From Anaerobiospirillum sp. NML120449 (GTDB taxonomy: Bacteria > Pseudomonadota > Gammaproteobacteria > Enterobacterales > Succinivibrionaceae), in the NCBI RefSeq assembly GCF_023051105.1, contig NZ_JALKIL010000034.1, forward strand, positions 1 to 52,095: DNA of 52,095 nt, read 5' to 3'. The notes under the pieces were generated by a model that made no database searches, was not told the DNA's origin, and saw only the letters and a list, made by a program, of their open reading frames with translations. The position numbers and the translations under genes were made by a program. Below are positions 8,838 to 17,608 of this stretch, piece after piece (position 1 is the stretch's first letter; each line of letters starts with the position of its first letter).

Positions 8838-10056
8838 TAAAGATGAAATTAGGGCGCAGAAATCAGATGTGCAGGCTTGCGGAGGTGGGCCGCCAAACCA
8901 TTGATTAATGTAAAAGTACAAATATGGCAAACGGGCTTGATGCCATTACGTTACCTGGAAGCTTATTGAGACGGGAAAGAATTAAGGTAAGTGGGGTGTG
9001 AGCCGGAGTTGGAGTGGAGGGTGTAAGAAGGAGTGGGAGTGGAGGTGGAGGGCCGCTGATGCCGTCGCCACAATATAACGACGGCATTAGTCAGGCTCGG
9101 GTCAACTGTGCTCAAAAGGAACAGGAGCTGAACTTTGACCCTGACAGCTCAGAATGCTGCCATATCAGGTTATGCCTTTTCGACTTCCGGTTGCTGACTG
9201 AGTCGAAATGCACAGGACAAGACCTGAAAGGATTATGCACAGCTGTTCGGATCCTGCTGAAAGCGGGATAGATAATATCAGCAGTGACTGTCGTCTTTAA
9301 TGCAAAAAGCACCGATACCGGTAACAACTGTATGAAGTGTGGTCAGAATATCAGTCAAAACTTATATGAAAATTAGAGTCCTCATTTTTTCACTGAAAAT
9401 CTTAATCTGAACCGTATTCATAGCGGCGTGCATACCGAATCAGTCAGGTCAATGCTGGCCTGTATCATACGGCCTCCATTAACCAGATCAGCACATTCAG
9501 AGCCGGCCAGGCTATGCAAGTCCATGGCTGGCAAGGCCAAGGCTGGCAAGGCCACGCAAGGCCGGAGCTGGCAAGTCCCGGACAGCCATGACTGGGTAGT
9601 CAAGAACAGGCACGGCTCAGGTACAGGGCACCTCCATGTTACTAAGAACATAGATTTTCACTTATCTTAACTGGCCCGGGCTACCGATTACCCCCATTAT
9701 GGCAAGTGGGCTGTAATCATTGTGTAGATGGCTGCACCAGCTGCACCTGAAGCCCAACTGTCTGTGCTTACGCTGCACAAGGTCCTGAGGTCAGAGGGAT
9801 GGCTGACCCAATGGACAGAACCGGAGCTTCAGAGACAGGGTATGCTCAAGGCAGGCACTCCTGAACAAATCAGTACCAGTAAGTGCAGATTTGGGAAAGA
9901 CAGAGAGCGACTCCCCTTACAAAGGGAGCAGGCGGCTGAGGTATGCGCGGCACCGGCATGGATGCAGGGGCATGGTCATCACTGACAGTTGCGACAGTTG
10001 CAACGGTTACGTCAGTTGTGACAGCCGGGTATTACCCTTGCCTGACAGCTCAATGA

Positions 10057-11203
10057 CTAAAATGCGTAGCGCATACCGGCGGAGAAAGCGTTCTCGGAGA
10101 AGTTGGTGCCCATGGCAAGGTCGTAATTCTTCTCGCTGGTATTGTCGGTATCGGCATCAAAGCGTGCTTCAGCCCAGACATTGAACTGGTCGTTAACCTG
10201 GTAGTTTACAAATACAGGTACTACTGCAGCTTTGATCTTATCACCTTCAGTTTCTGTTTCAGTGGTCAGATAGCCAGTGCTGGCAGTCAGGCCGTTTTCC
10301 AGAGCATAGCTGGCAACAAACTCAAGACCTGTGACCTTGTAATCAACAATCTGAAACACCGGCTGCCATGGAGGCGAGGTTGAACTTGCGCTGCTGGTAC
10401 TTGGCGGCAAAGTAAGGACCAAGGTCAGCTGATCCCCATGACAGGCCGGCAGCAAACTGCCTGTAGTCATCAAAGCGGTGCTGACCTGTTGCATTCTGCT
10501 CTGTAAGCTTACCTGTGCCATCATCGACCATACCATCAGCAAACTGACCAGACTCAAAGCCAAAACGTACGGCTACTGGACCAAATAGCACATCAGGAGA
10601 GGTGTAACCAGCAGCAGCTGATACTGAGCTCTGAATATCTGCAGCTTCACCCAGATCCCATGCACCGCCAACAGGATCGCCATCCTTGGCAAAAGCGTAG
10701 GAGAACAGAACGTCAAAACCTGCACCTGACCACTCATACTGAACTACACCGTTGCGGCGGTCATCAGCACCGGTAAGACCGACAGCACCCCAGTCCTAAA
10801 AGATATCTGTCTGGCTGATGGCATACTTCATGGCTGGCTCAAACTTACCTGCCTTGATAAGGCCGAACTGACCGAAGTCCAGACCAACGAAAAGATAACG
10901 TGCCGAGAAGGTCTCCTCACTGTCACCATTGGCTGCCTCCCACTCTGCATTGGCAAAGGCCGCAACATCAGAGGTCAGAGCTGAGCGCATGTTCAGACCA
11001 AGACGGCCAGAGGTGCTCATGGATGTTTCTTCGTTAGAAACACCTGATACCTTGCCTGAATACAGTACGGACTGAACGCGGCCGTAAACCTCCAGAGAAT
11101 TGCCATCCTTGTCATATACAACTGCAGCATGGGCAGATGAAGCCATGGTTGAAAGAGCAACAATGGCACCAGCGACTGCCAGGACCAGATTTGTCTTCTT
11201 CAT
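10057..11203 (-). pseudogene. Porin pseudogene (in-frame stop plus frameshift)
   Basis: Remnant of an outer-membrane general porin closely related to the intact one at 12562-13722. It keeps a signal peptide (MKKTNLVLAVAGAIVALSTM..., AHA|AVVYDKDG), the shared start VYDKDGNSLEVYGRVQSV and a C-terminal AGMRYAF. Reading stops at TAG 10796-10798, after ISQTDIF, where the intact paralogue has Asp. The same frame resumes directly (DWGAVGLTGADD...) and runs to about 10343, where it hits TGA. The remaining barrel (KVTGLEFVASYALENG... to AGMRYAF) continues in another frame, so a +1/-1 shift lies at about 10345-10375. Two independent lesions argue for decay rather than a single sequencing error. Two palindromic operator-like sites lie upstream. 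Confidence 0.88.
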
Positions 11204-11343
11204 GAAAAACTCACTAATCTATAAAAGGCGGAACTGAAGCACCAGGGCTGTCAGCCAGAAACATAAATAAATCTTTAACCGCCAAAAACTCACTACTTGG
11301 TGCAGCACCACGAAAATACGAGCACAGATCGGGGCCACCCTGA

Positions 11344-11377
11344 TTAGCCAAAGCTAAATAAGATTAGCTATAGCTAA
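11344..11377. promoter_or_regulatory. Pair of TTAGC-N4-GCTAA palindromes
   Basis: TTAGCCAAAGCTAA (11344-11357) and TTAGCTATAGCTAA (11364-11377) have centres exactly 20 bp apart, about two helical turns. They lie 140-175 bp upstream of the porin pseudogene start. The layout suggests cooperative binding of a dimeric repressor. The sequence resembles SlyA/MarR-type sites (TTAGCAAGCTAA), but with two more central bases. The regulator is not in the window. Confidence 0.55.
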
Positions 11378-11745
11378 CTAATAGTACAAACTATATCACC
11401 ACGTTCACATGTTTGTCACTATGCACCAAAAATAAAACAGCATGAACAACCGTTATGACACGGAAAATATCTGAGCAGACGGTAAACCTTTTCCCTGGCC
11501 CCACCTGGCTCTTCCCCGCAAAGCAGCACTCAATCACTCCCAGAACACAATCTGCCTAAAGGTATGCACGGCATCATGATACGCAGTCAACACCCCCGTT
11601 AATACCCAACACAATACTGCAGCTAAGGTAAGAGAGCTCCAGAGCAGATCACAAGCTACGTCATCTGTCTGATTCAATGAAAATACCCGGCCCTTGTCTG
11701 CTTCAATGAAAGGCCACTGCCCTGATACTTCCCATTGTGCGATAT

Positions 11746-11773
11746 TGCGTGCGTGCATGCATGCACGCATGCA
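11746..11773. repeat. Alternating purine-pyrimidine tract with 20-bp palindrome
   Basis: 28 bases strictly alternate pyrimidine/purine. Within them TGCGTGCATGCATGCACGCA (11750-11769) is a perfect palindrome. Such GC/GT/CA-alternating DNA can adopt Z-form or a cruciform under supercoiling. Confidence 0.8.
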
Positions 11774-12204
11774 GATCATTCTGCTGAAAGGTAATCGTTA
11801 CTGGAAATACTGATGAGTGTGATCATCATGATGAATCTTTCCCTACCTACTGCAGGCAAAATTTTAGAAAAATACCGCGTGAATATTTCGCTGGGACTCG
11901 CCAGCCATGTTCCAGCGACCTGATCCGGGACTGATTTGCCCATGGGAACTGAATCTGATTTATCCATGAGCACAGACGTGGATCTGAACCTGAGCTTTTC
12001 CATGGGTATAATCGCATAGATGGAGATGGATGTTGGCAGGATGGATATGGAGATGTGATGTCCGTGACCACAATTGCAGACAGAGCTTCAGACAGCCCGG
12101 GCTGTTACATGATCAGGATGTATGAACCTCGGGCTTAAGCACAGTCGTATGATGGTCCCAATGGTTCAATGAAAGGCTGATTTATGAGGACGTTCACCTC
12201 TTAA

Positions 12205-12220
12205 GTTAGCTATAGCTAAC
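12205..12220. promoter_or_regulatory. Third operator-like palindrome
   Basis: GTTAGCTATAGCTAAC is a perfect 16-bp palindrome identical in its 14-bp core to the site at 11364. It lies 9 bp before a terminator and far from any recognised start codon, so its target is unclear. Confidence 0.55.
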
Positions 12221-12229
12221 TACAGGGGC

Positions 12230-12263
12230 AAAATAAAACAGACCTCACGGTCTGTTTTATTTT
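12230..12263. terminator. Perfect bidirectional terminator in the inter-porin region
   Basis: 15-bp perfect stem (AAAATAAAACAGACC with its complement) around TCAC, with A and T runs on both sides. It could end minus-strand porin transcripts (stop at 12562) or an unannotated plus-strand transcript. Confidence 0.85.
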
Positions 12264-12561
12264 CACATGATCTGAGCTGATCAACATTGATAATACAGGG
12301 TCGAACCGCTCTAGCAGCGCATATTGCGCCAGGATGGGTTAAACATACCTCTGATGCTCAAGTCCATCCCTGCTCAAAGTCTATAACCAGGCTTATGTGG
12401 GATAGAGAATTTCGGCACCGGGTGCCGACGGCAAGCATTCTGAGCAATGCTAAGGCAGTTTAGCCCTGTAAAATCAATTTCGTATCAGCCGGGCCGGAAA
12501 ACGACCCGGTTAAAATCATGAAATGTATCTTTAACTGCATGCAGCCTCAGCTGCGGTGCAA

Positions 12562-13722
12562 TTAGAATACGTAACGCATACCGGCAGAGAATACGTTCTC
12601 GTCGTAGGCTTCACCAGTAGCGCGGGCAAAGTTCTTGCCATCAGTCAGGTCGTTGTCGGTACCGGCGTCGAAGCGAGCCTCAGCCCATACGTTGAACTGT
12701 GGGTTGAGCTGCCAGTTGGCATATACAGGAACGGTAGCGGCCTTAACCTTGTCAGAACCTACCTCATACTCCTTGGTCAGGTAACCGGTGCGCAGGGCGA
12801 TGCCGTTAGGTAAGGCATAACCAACTACAAACTCATAACCGGAAACAGTCAGGTCAACAGTCTCAGTACCCTGTGGAGCAGTAGGAACAGCAGAGGTGGA
12901 GAAATCACGTGACTGGTAAACACCAGCTACATATGGACCTAAGTCCAGGGAACCCCATGACAGACCAACAGCATACTGGTTGTAGTCGTCATAGCGAAGC
13001 TGAGTGCCCTTGATCTGGTTCTGGTAACCGGCAACATTGTTCATGACTTCGCCGTCAGCAAAAGTGCCGTGCTCGAAGCCGGCGCGTACAGCGATTGGGC
13101 CAAATACTACATCTGGAGAGGTGTAGCCGGCAGCGAAGGAGAAGGTGTTGCTCATGTCGGCAGTCTCACCGTTGGCGTAAGCGCCGTCGATGTGAGTACC
13201 ATCCTTGGCTAAGGATAAGGAAGCGATGATGTCGAGGCCATTGCCGGACCACATGTACTGGAAGGTACCGTCGCGCTTGTCGTCGTTACCAGCCAGACCG
13301 GTGCAGCCCCAGTCGTCGAAGATATCAGTCTGGGAGATGGCATACTTCATGGCAGGCTCAAAACGACCGGCCTTGAAAGAACCGAACTGACCAAAGTCCA
13401 GACCTACCCAGAGGTAACGGGCAGAGAAAGTGTCCTGACCGTGAGCGTCGCCGTTAGCAGCTTCCCACTCGGCCTTGGCAAAAGCAGCAACGCCGTTGGT
13501 GATCTGGGAACGCATGTCGACACCGAGACGGCCGGAGGTCATCAGGGTGGTCTCTTCGTTGGATACGTTGCCAGTCTTGTCAGAGTAGATTACAGACTGA
13601 ACACGGCCGTAAACGGCTAAAGAGTTGCCATCCTTGTCATAAACAGTGGCGGCAGAAGCGGTTGAAGCGATTGAAGTAGCAGCTAAAGCAGCAACAGCTA
13701 AAGCTAAATAGGACTTCTTCAT
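12562..13722 (-). CDS. Outer-membrane general porin
   Basis: 386-residue trimeric beta-barrel porin of the Gram-negative OmpC/OmpF-like superfamily, for diffusion of small solutes. The signal peptide of 24 residues ends ASA|ATVYDKDG. The mature protein begins with the first strand NSLAVYGRVQSVIY. Alternating strands follow, with family patterns such as GFEHGTFADG and FNVWAEARFDAGTDN. It ends AGMRYVF, with the C-terminal Phe needed for Bam recognition. A second, broken copy lies downstream. A long A/T-rich upstream region with two CRP-like sites suggests catabolite or global control. No strong SD is visible, which is unusual for an expected high-expression gene. Specificity cannot be read from the sequence. 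Confidence 0.93.
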   Translation of the reverse strand: MKKSYLALAVAALAATSIASTASAATVYDKDGNSLAVYGRVQSVIYSDKTGNVSNEETTLMTSGRLGVDMRSQITNGVAAFAKAEWEAANGDAHGQDTFSARYLWVGLDFGQFGSFKAGRFEPAMKYAISQTDIFDDWGCTGLAGNDDKRDGTFQYMWSGNGLDIIASLSLAKDGTHIDGAYANGETADMSNTFSFAAGYTSPDVVFGPIAVRAGFEHGTFADGEVMNNVAGYQNQIKGTQLRYDDYNQYAVGLSWGSLDLGPYVAGVYQSRDFSTSAVPTAPQGTETVDLTVSGYEFVVGYALPNGIALRTGYLTKEYEVGSDKVKAATVPVYANWQLNPQFNVWAEARFDAGTDNDLTDGKNFARATGEAYDENVFSAGMRYVF

Positions 13723-13913
13723 AGTGATTTTCTATCCCAAAAATTCTTTAAAACTAAAGAGTCAGCACGAATGTTTGTGCTGGGGTAAATATACCACTAT
13801 TAAAATGCTTTTTGCCATTTCTGACACTTTTGGTAACTAGATACGATTATCCATCCTGTTGACCATGGGTGATCACTGTCACGCAATCATGATATATACG
13901 CGGTTTACTCTGA

Positions 13914-13929
13914 TGTGCACTATGTCACA
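13914..13929. promoter_or_regulatory. CRP-like site upstream of the porin
   Basis: TGTGC-ACTATG-TCACA matches nine of ten consensus bases of TGTGA-N6-TCACA. It lies about 190 bp from the porin start codon. Confidence 0.45.
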
Positions 13930-14102
13930 TTTATCAGACACACAAGGATTCCAAAATTGTGCAAACTTGTCTGACAAGCCTTGATATTTTCGTTTTACCC
14001 CCACCTATTTAAATAAATTTATGCCCAATAACCGCTTATTTATCATAATTTAATCCCTTGATTAAAAGTTCCATGAACATTTTGGATTATTTTTCCCGTA
14101 TT

Positions 14103-14118
14103 TGTGATCTGCTTCAAA
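14103..14118. promoter_or_regulatory. Second CRP-like site upstream of the porin
   Basis: TGTGA-TCTGCT-TCAAA matches nine of ten consensus bases and lies about 380 bp upstream of the porin start. A similar element, TGTGATCTGCGTTACA, occurs at 38935-38950. Confidence 0.4.
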
Positions 14119-14275
14119 TTTTTGAGATTAATTTATAAAAAATTGTGCCGAAATTATTAATTTCAAATTAAAAAGACAGGCTTATTTATCAAGTTCTTTA
14201 CACTCACTTAACAAGAACTTGACTGTTATCCATGTGGCTTGCCTTAATTTACCGGCGGCAATAATTGCCCCCATC

Positions 14276-14317
14276 AAAAAACCGGTGCCCACCATACCAG
14301 GCGAGCACCGGTTTTTT
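14276..14317 (-). terminator. Terminator after the TolC-like gene
   Basis: AAAAAACCGGTGC (14276-14288) pairs perfectly with GCACCGGTTTTTT (14305-14317) around a 16-base loop. It lies about 200 bp beyond the stop of the minus-strand gene at 14520. Another hairpin, GCAGGCAGG/CCTGCCTGC, lies between them at about 14376-14398. Confidence 0.85.
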
Positions 14318-14519
14318 GCTTTGTGAAAACAATATCCAACTAAACTCAGAGCAGCTCATCTGCAACCTGATTCAGGCAGGCAGGCTCTCCTGCCTGCTTA
14401 GCCCGGCACTGCCATGCCATGCCATGCCTGGGCAGCTTATGGCTGCCGATGTAAGATTTTTGGAGGGGCTGGCTGGTTTGAGAAGGTCAGGCTAAGTCTG
14501 TTGCAGTTGAGGTTAGCTG

Positions 14520-16301
14520 TCAGACATGATCTGAGGATATGCCGGCGTTCTCAAGAAGCATGTAAGGAAGCTCGGCTCCTGAGACAACCTGCATTGACTG
14601 GCTGCCACTGGCTGCCCCATCGGCTGCACTGGCCGGAGACTGGTGATTGCCCGCTGCTCCATGCTTGCCAGCAGCTACTGCAGCAGCCGGGTCATCGGCA
14701 TCAGCAATGGCACTGCCGTCAAGGCCTGCAAGACCGTCTCCTCCTAGCGCTACCATGACATTCATTGAGGCATTGAGCAAATCACGTCTTGCTGACAGTA
14801 GCTTGCTCTGGGCACTTCTTAAGGTATCTGAGGCATCAAGCACCTCACTTAAGGCGGCGCTGCCGTAACGGTAGCGCTCAGTCATACGGTCATAGTTCTT
14901 GCCGGCAAGCTCGTATTCAAGAGCTGTACTGCCAATCATCTGTTCCTGATAGCGCAGGCTGTTGAGACCGTCTGAGACTTCCTGTACAGCAGTAATAAAG
15001 TTGTTGGCAAAATCAAGGCGTGCCTTATCGCGGGAGACCAGAGCACTTTCCTTTTGCAGGGACAGCTGATTGTAGTTGAAGAACGGGAAAGTCAGAGCTG
15101 CCCCAAGCGTGCCCACAGGATCAAGCAGGAAGTTGCCAAGCGAGGCAGCCGAACCTGTTGCAACCGCAGCATTGAGATTGAACTGAGGGTAGAAACTGGC
15201 GCGGGCCTCGTCCACATTGGCAAAGGCAGCGCGGACACGGGCTTCGCTGGCCATGAGATCAGGTCGGTTCTTTAACAGTGAGGCAGGCATGTTGACCGGT
15301 ACTGAAGGGCAGACTGTGTTCTGCAGGGCCTTGTCAGTTACTGCACTGTCTATATTGCTGTCAGCAAAAGCTCCAAGAAGAGTGTTAAGCGCATTACGTG
15401 CTGCGGTAAGCTCATAGCTGCGCTGATAGACACTCTGCTCTACATTCTTGTGGTTCACCAGGGCCTGATCATATTCAAGACCGTCGGCAGCGCCCTGAAG
15501 CTGCTTTTCCTTAATCAGAGCCAGACGCTTATAGGATGCCTCAAGCTGATCTTCAGCAAGATCAAGAGCCTCACGGGCAAAGGCATAACTCCAGTAATAC
15601 TGACTGGTACGCTGAATAATGCTAAGACGCATTGCCCGGTAATCAAAGGCACTGGCACGGAAAGACTCCCATCCTGAACGCGATGCAGCATCGAGGCGGC
15701 CAAAGAGATCCAGCTCATAAGAAAGGCCGAAATTGCCTGATGATGACCTGGTACTCTGGGAGCTGCGGCTTAAATCCTTGCGGCTTCCCGATGACAGAGC
15801 AGCTGTAACTGTAGGATGCAGAGCTGTGCGGGCAAGGCCATAATCACTTTGAGCCTTTTTAAGATTGAGCCAGGCAGTATTGATGTCGTAATTGTTTTTC
15901 AGGGCGCCATCAATCACAGCACTGAGATTGTCATCATTAAAGACACGGTAAAAGTCCGCTTCCAGTGGGTTATCACTGTCAGCCTTATGAGCATAGCGAC
16001 TGCTGGTACTGGCCGCATCATCGCTGCGGGCATCGGAACCGGCCTGCGTCCCGGATCTGTTCTGTGCACCTGAAAACAACTGTGCCCCGCCCCCAATCGG
16101 CCCGCACAGACGAGGATCTGTTCCTTCAGGCTGCATGCTGGTACCGGTTGAGCACGTGTACCGCTGCCTGTCCATGCCATAGCCCTGTGGAGCACGAATG
16201 GCATTTTCATACTCAGTTTCATTAATGGAGCATGAGCTCAGGAGCAGACAGCTAAGTGCCAGCAATGTGCTGCTCAATCCTTTATTCTTAGATAAATCCA
16301 C
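14520..16301 (-). CDS. TolC/OprM-type outer-membrane efflux lipoprotein (NodT family)
   Basis: Outer-membrane channel of tripartite exporters, 593 residues, longer than the usual 450-490. The signal peptide ends in lipobox LSSC (Cys24). Residues about 45-115 form a Ser/Gly/Asp-rich insert. The first OEP repeat follows (about 130-330), with helical DYGLARTALHPTVTAALSSG and YELDLFGRLDAASRSGWES, both typical of the family. The second repeat includes NRPDLMASEARVRAAFANVDEARASFYPQ. A polar Ala-rich C-terminal tail (about 530-593) is extra. It is the only outer-membrane efflux gene here and so the natural partner of MacA-MacB at 20.8-24.6 kb. rmlD, pepT and terminators lie between, so it is transcribed separately. 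No SD is strong; the start is chosen by the signal peptide. Confidence 0.88.
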   Translation of the reverse strand: MDLSKNKGLSSTLLALSCLLLSSCSINETEYENAIRAPQGYGMDRQRYTCSTGTSMQPEGTDPRLCGPIGGGAQLFSGAQNRSGTQAGSDARSDDAASTSSRYAHKADSDNPLEADFYRVFNDDNLSAVIDGALKNNYDINTAWLNLKKAQSDYGLARTALHPTVTAALSSGSRKDLSRSSQSTRSSSGNFGLSYELDLFGRLDAASRSGWESFRASAFDYRAMRLSIIQRTSQYYWSYAFAREALDLAEDQLEASYKRLALIKEKQLQGAADGLEYDQALVNHKNVEQSVYQRSYELTAARNALNTLLGAFADSNIDSAVTDKALQNTVCPSVPVNMPASLLKNRPDLMASEARVRAAFANVDEARASFYPQFNLNAAVATGSAASLGNFLLDPVGTLGAALTFPFFNYNQLSLQKESALVSRDKARLDFANNFITAVQEVSDGLNSLRYQEQMIGSTALEYELAGKNYDRMTERYRYGSAALSEVLDASDTLRSAQSKLLSARRDLLNASMNVMVALGGDGLAGLDGSAIADADDPAAAVAAGKHGAAGNHQSPASAADGAASGSQSMQVVSGAELPYMLLENAGISSDHV

Positions 16302-16836
16302 ACTCTAATCCTTCTGAAAAATGCCATTACCGCACGCTGAGCCTGCAGGCGCATCATGCGCCTGCACCTGTTTAAGGTAATCTCATCAGCCCCTGCCGCC
16401 GACCTGCCGGCAAGCCCCGGCCCGGCTCTCAAGCCTGCCAGTCTCACCAGCTCACCAGGCCTGCCGGCCTCTCCGACTCACCAGGCCCGTCGGCCATGCC
16501 GGGCCAGCCCGGTCATCGAACTGACATTAAGCCCCCCGATAAGAAAGATATGGGGACAGGTTGCGACAGTTGCAAGGCTTTAATGGTCTGTTTGCTGTAT
16601 CCAGTCCATCTGGACCGGAGGTCAGATAACTTTAGAGCTCTGTACGTGAACTTACTGAGTGCAGCCCTCTGCACTCATCAACAATTATCAGACTGAGTTA
16701 TTAGCTGCTGCTTAGGCAGATCGCCTTTTGTCCTCATAATGGGAGTGCCGCTATGTCATCCTCTCACGACGCGTGTCAACAGATTTAGTGACGCTTGAGA
16801 TTAGAACGCCACCATGGATTCGTTAATTTCAGTCTC

Positions 16837-17057
16837 CAATCAAATGTTTGGCAGCAGACATTTGATTGTGGTCTCAGATTCCGAAATCACTGTGCAGGAT
16901 TACTCTCCAAGACCCAGGCCATGTCCAGCGTCAGCTGGACATGGCCATTAATTGCTCACGGTAGTGTCTGGACCTTGCCCGGAGCACACCAGGTCCCTTG
17001 ATACTCTAAAGTATCCCCAGCTGAGCCTCAGTCCGGAAATCGGACTGAGGCTCAGCT
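16837..17057. ncRNA. Cluster of perfect hairpins, possible structured RNA
   Basis: Four perfect stems lie in 220 bp: 16837-16847 with 16858-16868 (11 bp), 16917-16929 with 16934-16946 (13 bp, GTCA loop), GATACT/AGTATC at about 17000-17015, and 17019-17035 with 17041-17057 (17 bp, GAAAT loop). The last is followed by TTATTTC, as in a plus-strand terminator. No coding frame runs through. A small RNA is one reading; tandem terminators or a mobile-element remnant are others. No known RNA family is recognised. Confidence 0.3.
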
Positions 17058-17529
17058 TATTTCAACCTTCATTAATGTTTATGCTACTCAGCCTTTTATG
17101 GCCCGTATGAGCCCCCTTACCGTCAGAGCCTATGATAAACAAGTAACCAGAGAATCGACGGCTCCCACCGCTTGCGGATCGCCACATGCAGCCTATGACA
17201 TAACGACATCAAAGCTGTCGCAGAAAAGGCTGAAAGCTCCCACTGTCCCATCCTGCTGGCTTGCCGACCGCAGGCCACCGGCCGTGCCAGCGGTCAGTGC
17301 TGCCTGGCTTGCCGTCCATCCGGTCACTGGTCGTCCAGCAGTCAGGGCTGCCTGGTTTGCAGGCCACATGTCAGCGGACAAGCCTTTTGTCAGGCGGCCT
17401 TGGGCCTGCCATGCGGCATAACCCCTGATCGCATGGCACTGTTTTACCCAAGATAATCATAAATATGTAAGCGTTAAGGAAGCCTGCGCGCCAATGTGCA
17501 GCCATGCAGTCTGAAACTGGCGTGCCAGC

Positions 17530-17566
17530 CAGCAAAAAGCCCTCTTTGTCAGAGGGCTTTTTGCTG
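17530..17566 (-). terminator. Terminator of the RmlD-like gene
   Basis: CAGCAAAAAGCCCTCT pairs perfectly with its complement at 17551-17566 around TTGTC. The stem carries A and T runs on each side. It lies 43 bp beyond the stop at 17609. Confidence 0.88.
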
Positions 17567-17608
17567 TAATTCAGGAATCGAGGTTACCTGTGGTGATCCC
17601 CGAGCAGG

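Larger units (their letters stand above)
8074..10056. other. Intergenic region, about 2 kb, with tandem repeats
   Basis: No supported gene: the ORFs here lack SD sequences and have low-complexity translations. The region holds two clear tandem arrays (8287-8358 and 8658-8837), a G-rich tract at 8990-9055 built of GGAGTGGGAGTGG-type words, and a short AAGGCCAAGGCTGGCAAGG-type repeat at 9525-9572. No terminator or promoter is obvious. Confidence 0.5.
11204..12561. other. Intergenic region between the two porin genes
   Basis: 1.36 kb without a supported gene. It holds two operator-like palindromes near the pseudogene (11344-11377), a 28-bp alternating purine-pyrimidine tract (11746-11773), a third palindrome (12205-12220) and a perfect terminator (12230-12263). 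Several small G+C-rich hairpins lie at 12410-12510, such as CGGCACC/GGTGCCG at 12413-12427. The last may serve as the porin 3' end. Confidence 0.5.
13723..14275 (-). other. A/T-rich regulatory region upstream of the porin
   Basis: Very A/T-rich compared with the rest of the window, especially 13970-14200. It contains two CRP-like sites (13914-13929 and 14103-14118) and presumably the porin promoter. No single -35/-10 pair is convincing because many TATAAT-like words occur. No ORF. Confidence 0.5.
16302..17608. other. Intergenic region, about 1.3 kb, with a cluster of hairpins
   Basis: No supported gene. The first part (16330-16500) is C/G-rich low complexity. Perfect inverted repeats cluster at 16837-17057. 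The part at 17240-17400 holds loose repeats of GGTCAGTGCTGCCTGG / CAGTCAGGGCTGCCTGG. The end carries the rmlD terminator. Confidence 0.45.

Noticed and set aside
10057..11203. Phase-variable porin
   Set aside because: The frameshift region has no homopolymer or short repeat tract, and a separate in-frame stop also exists; decay is simpler.
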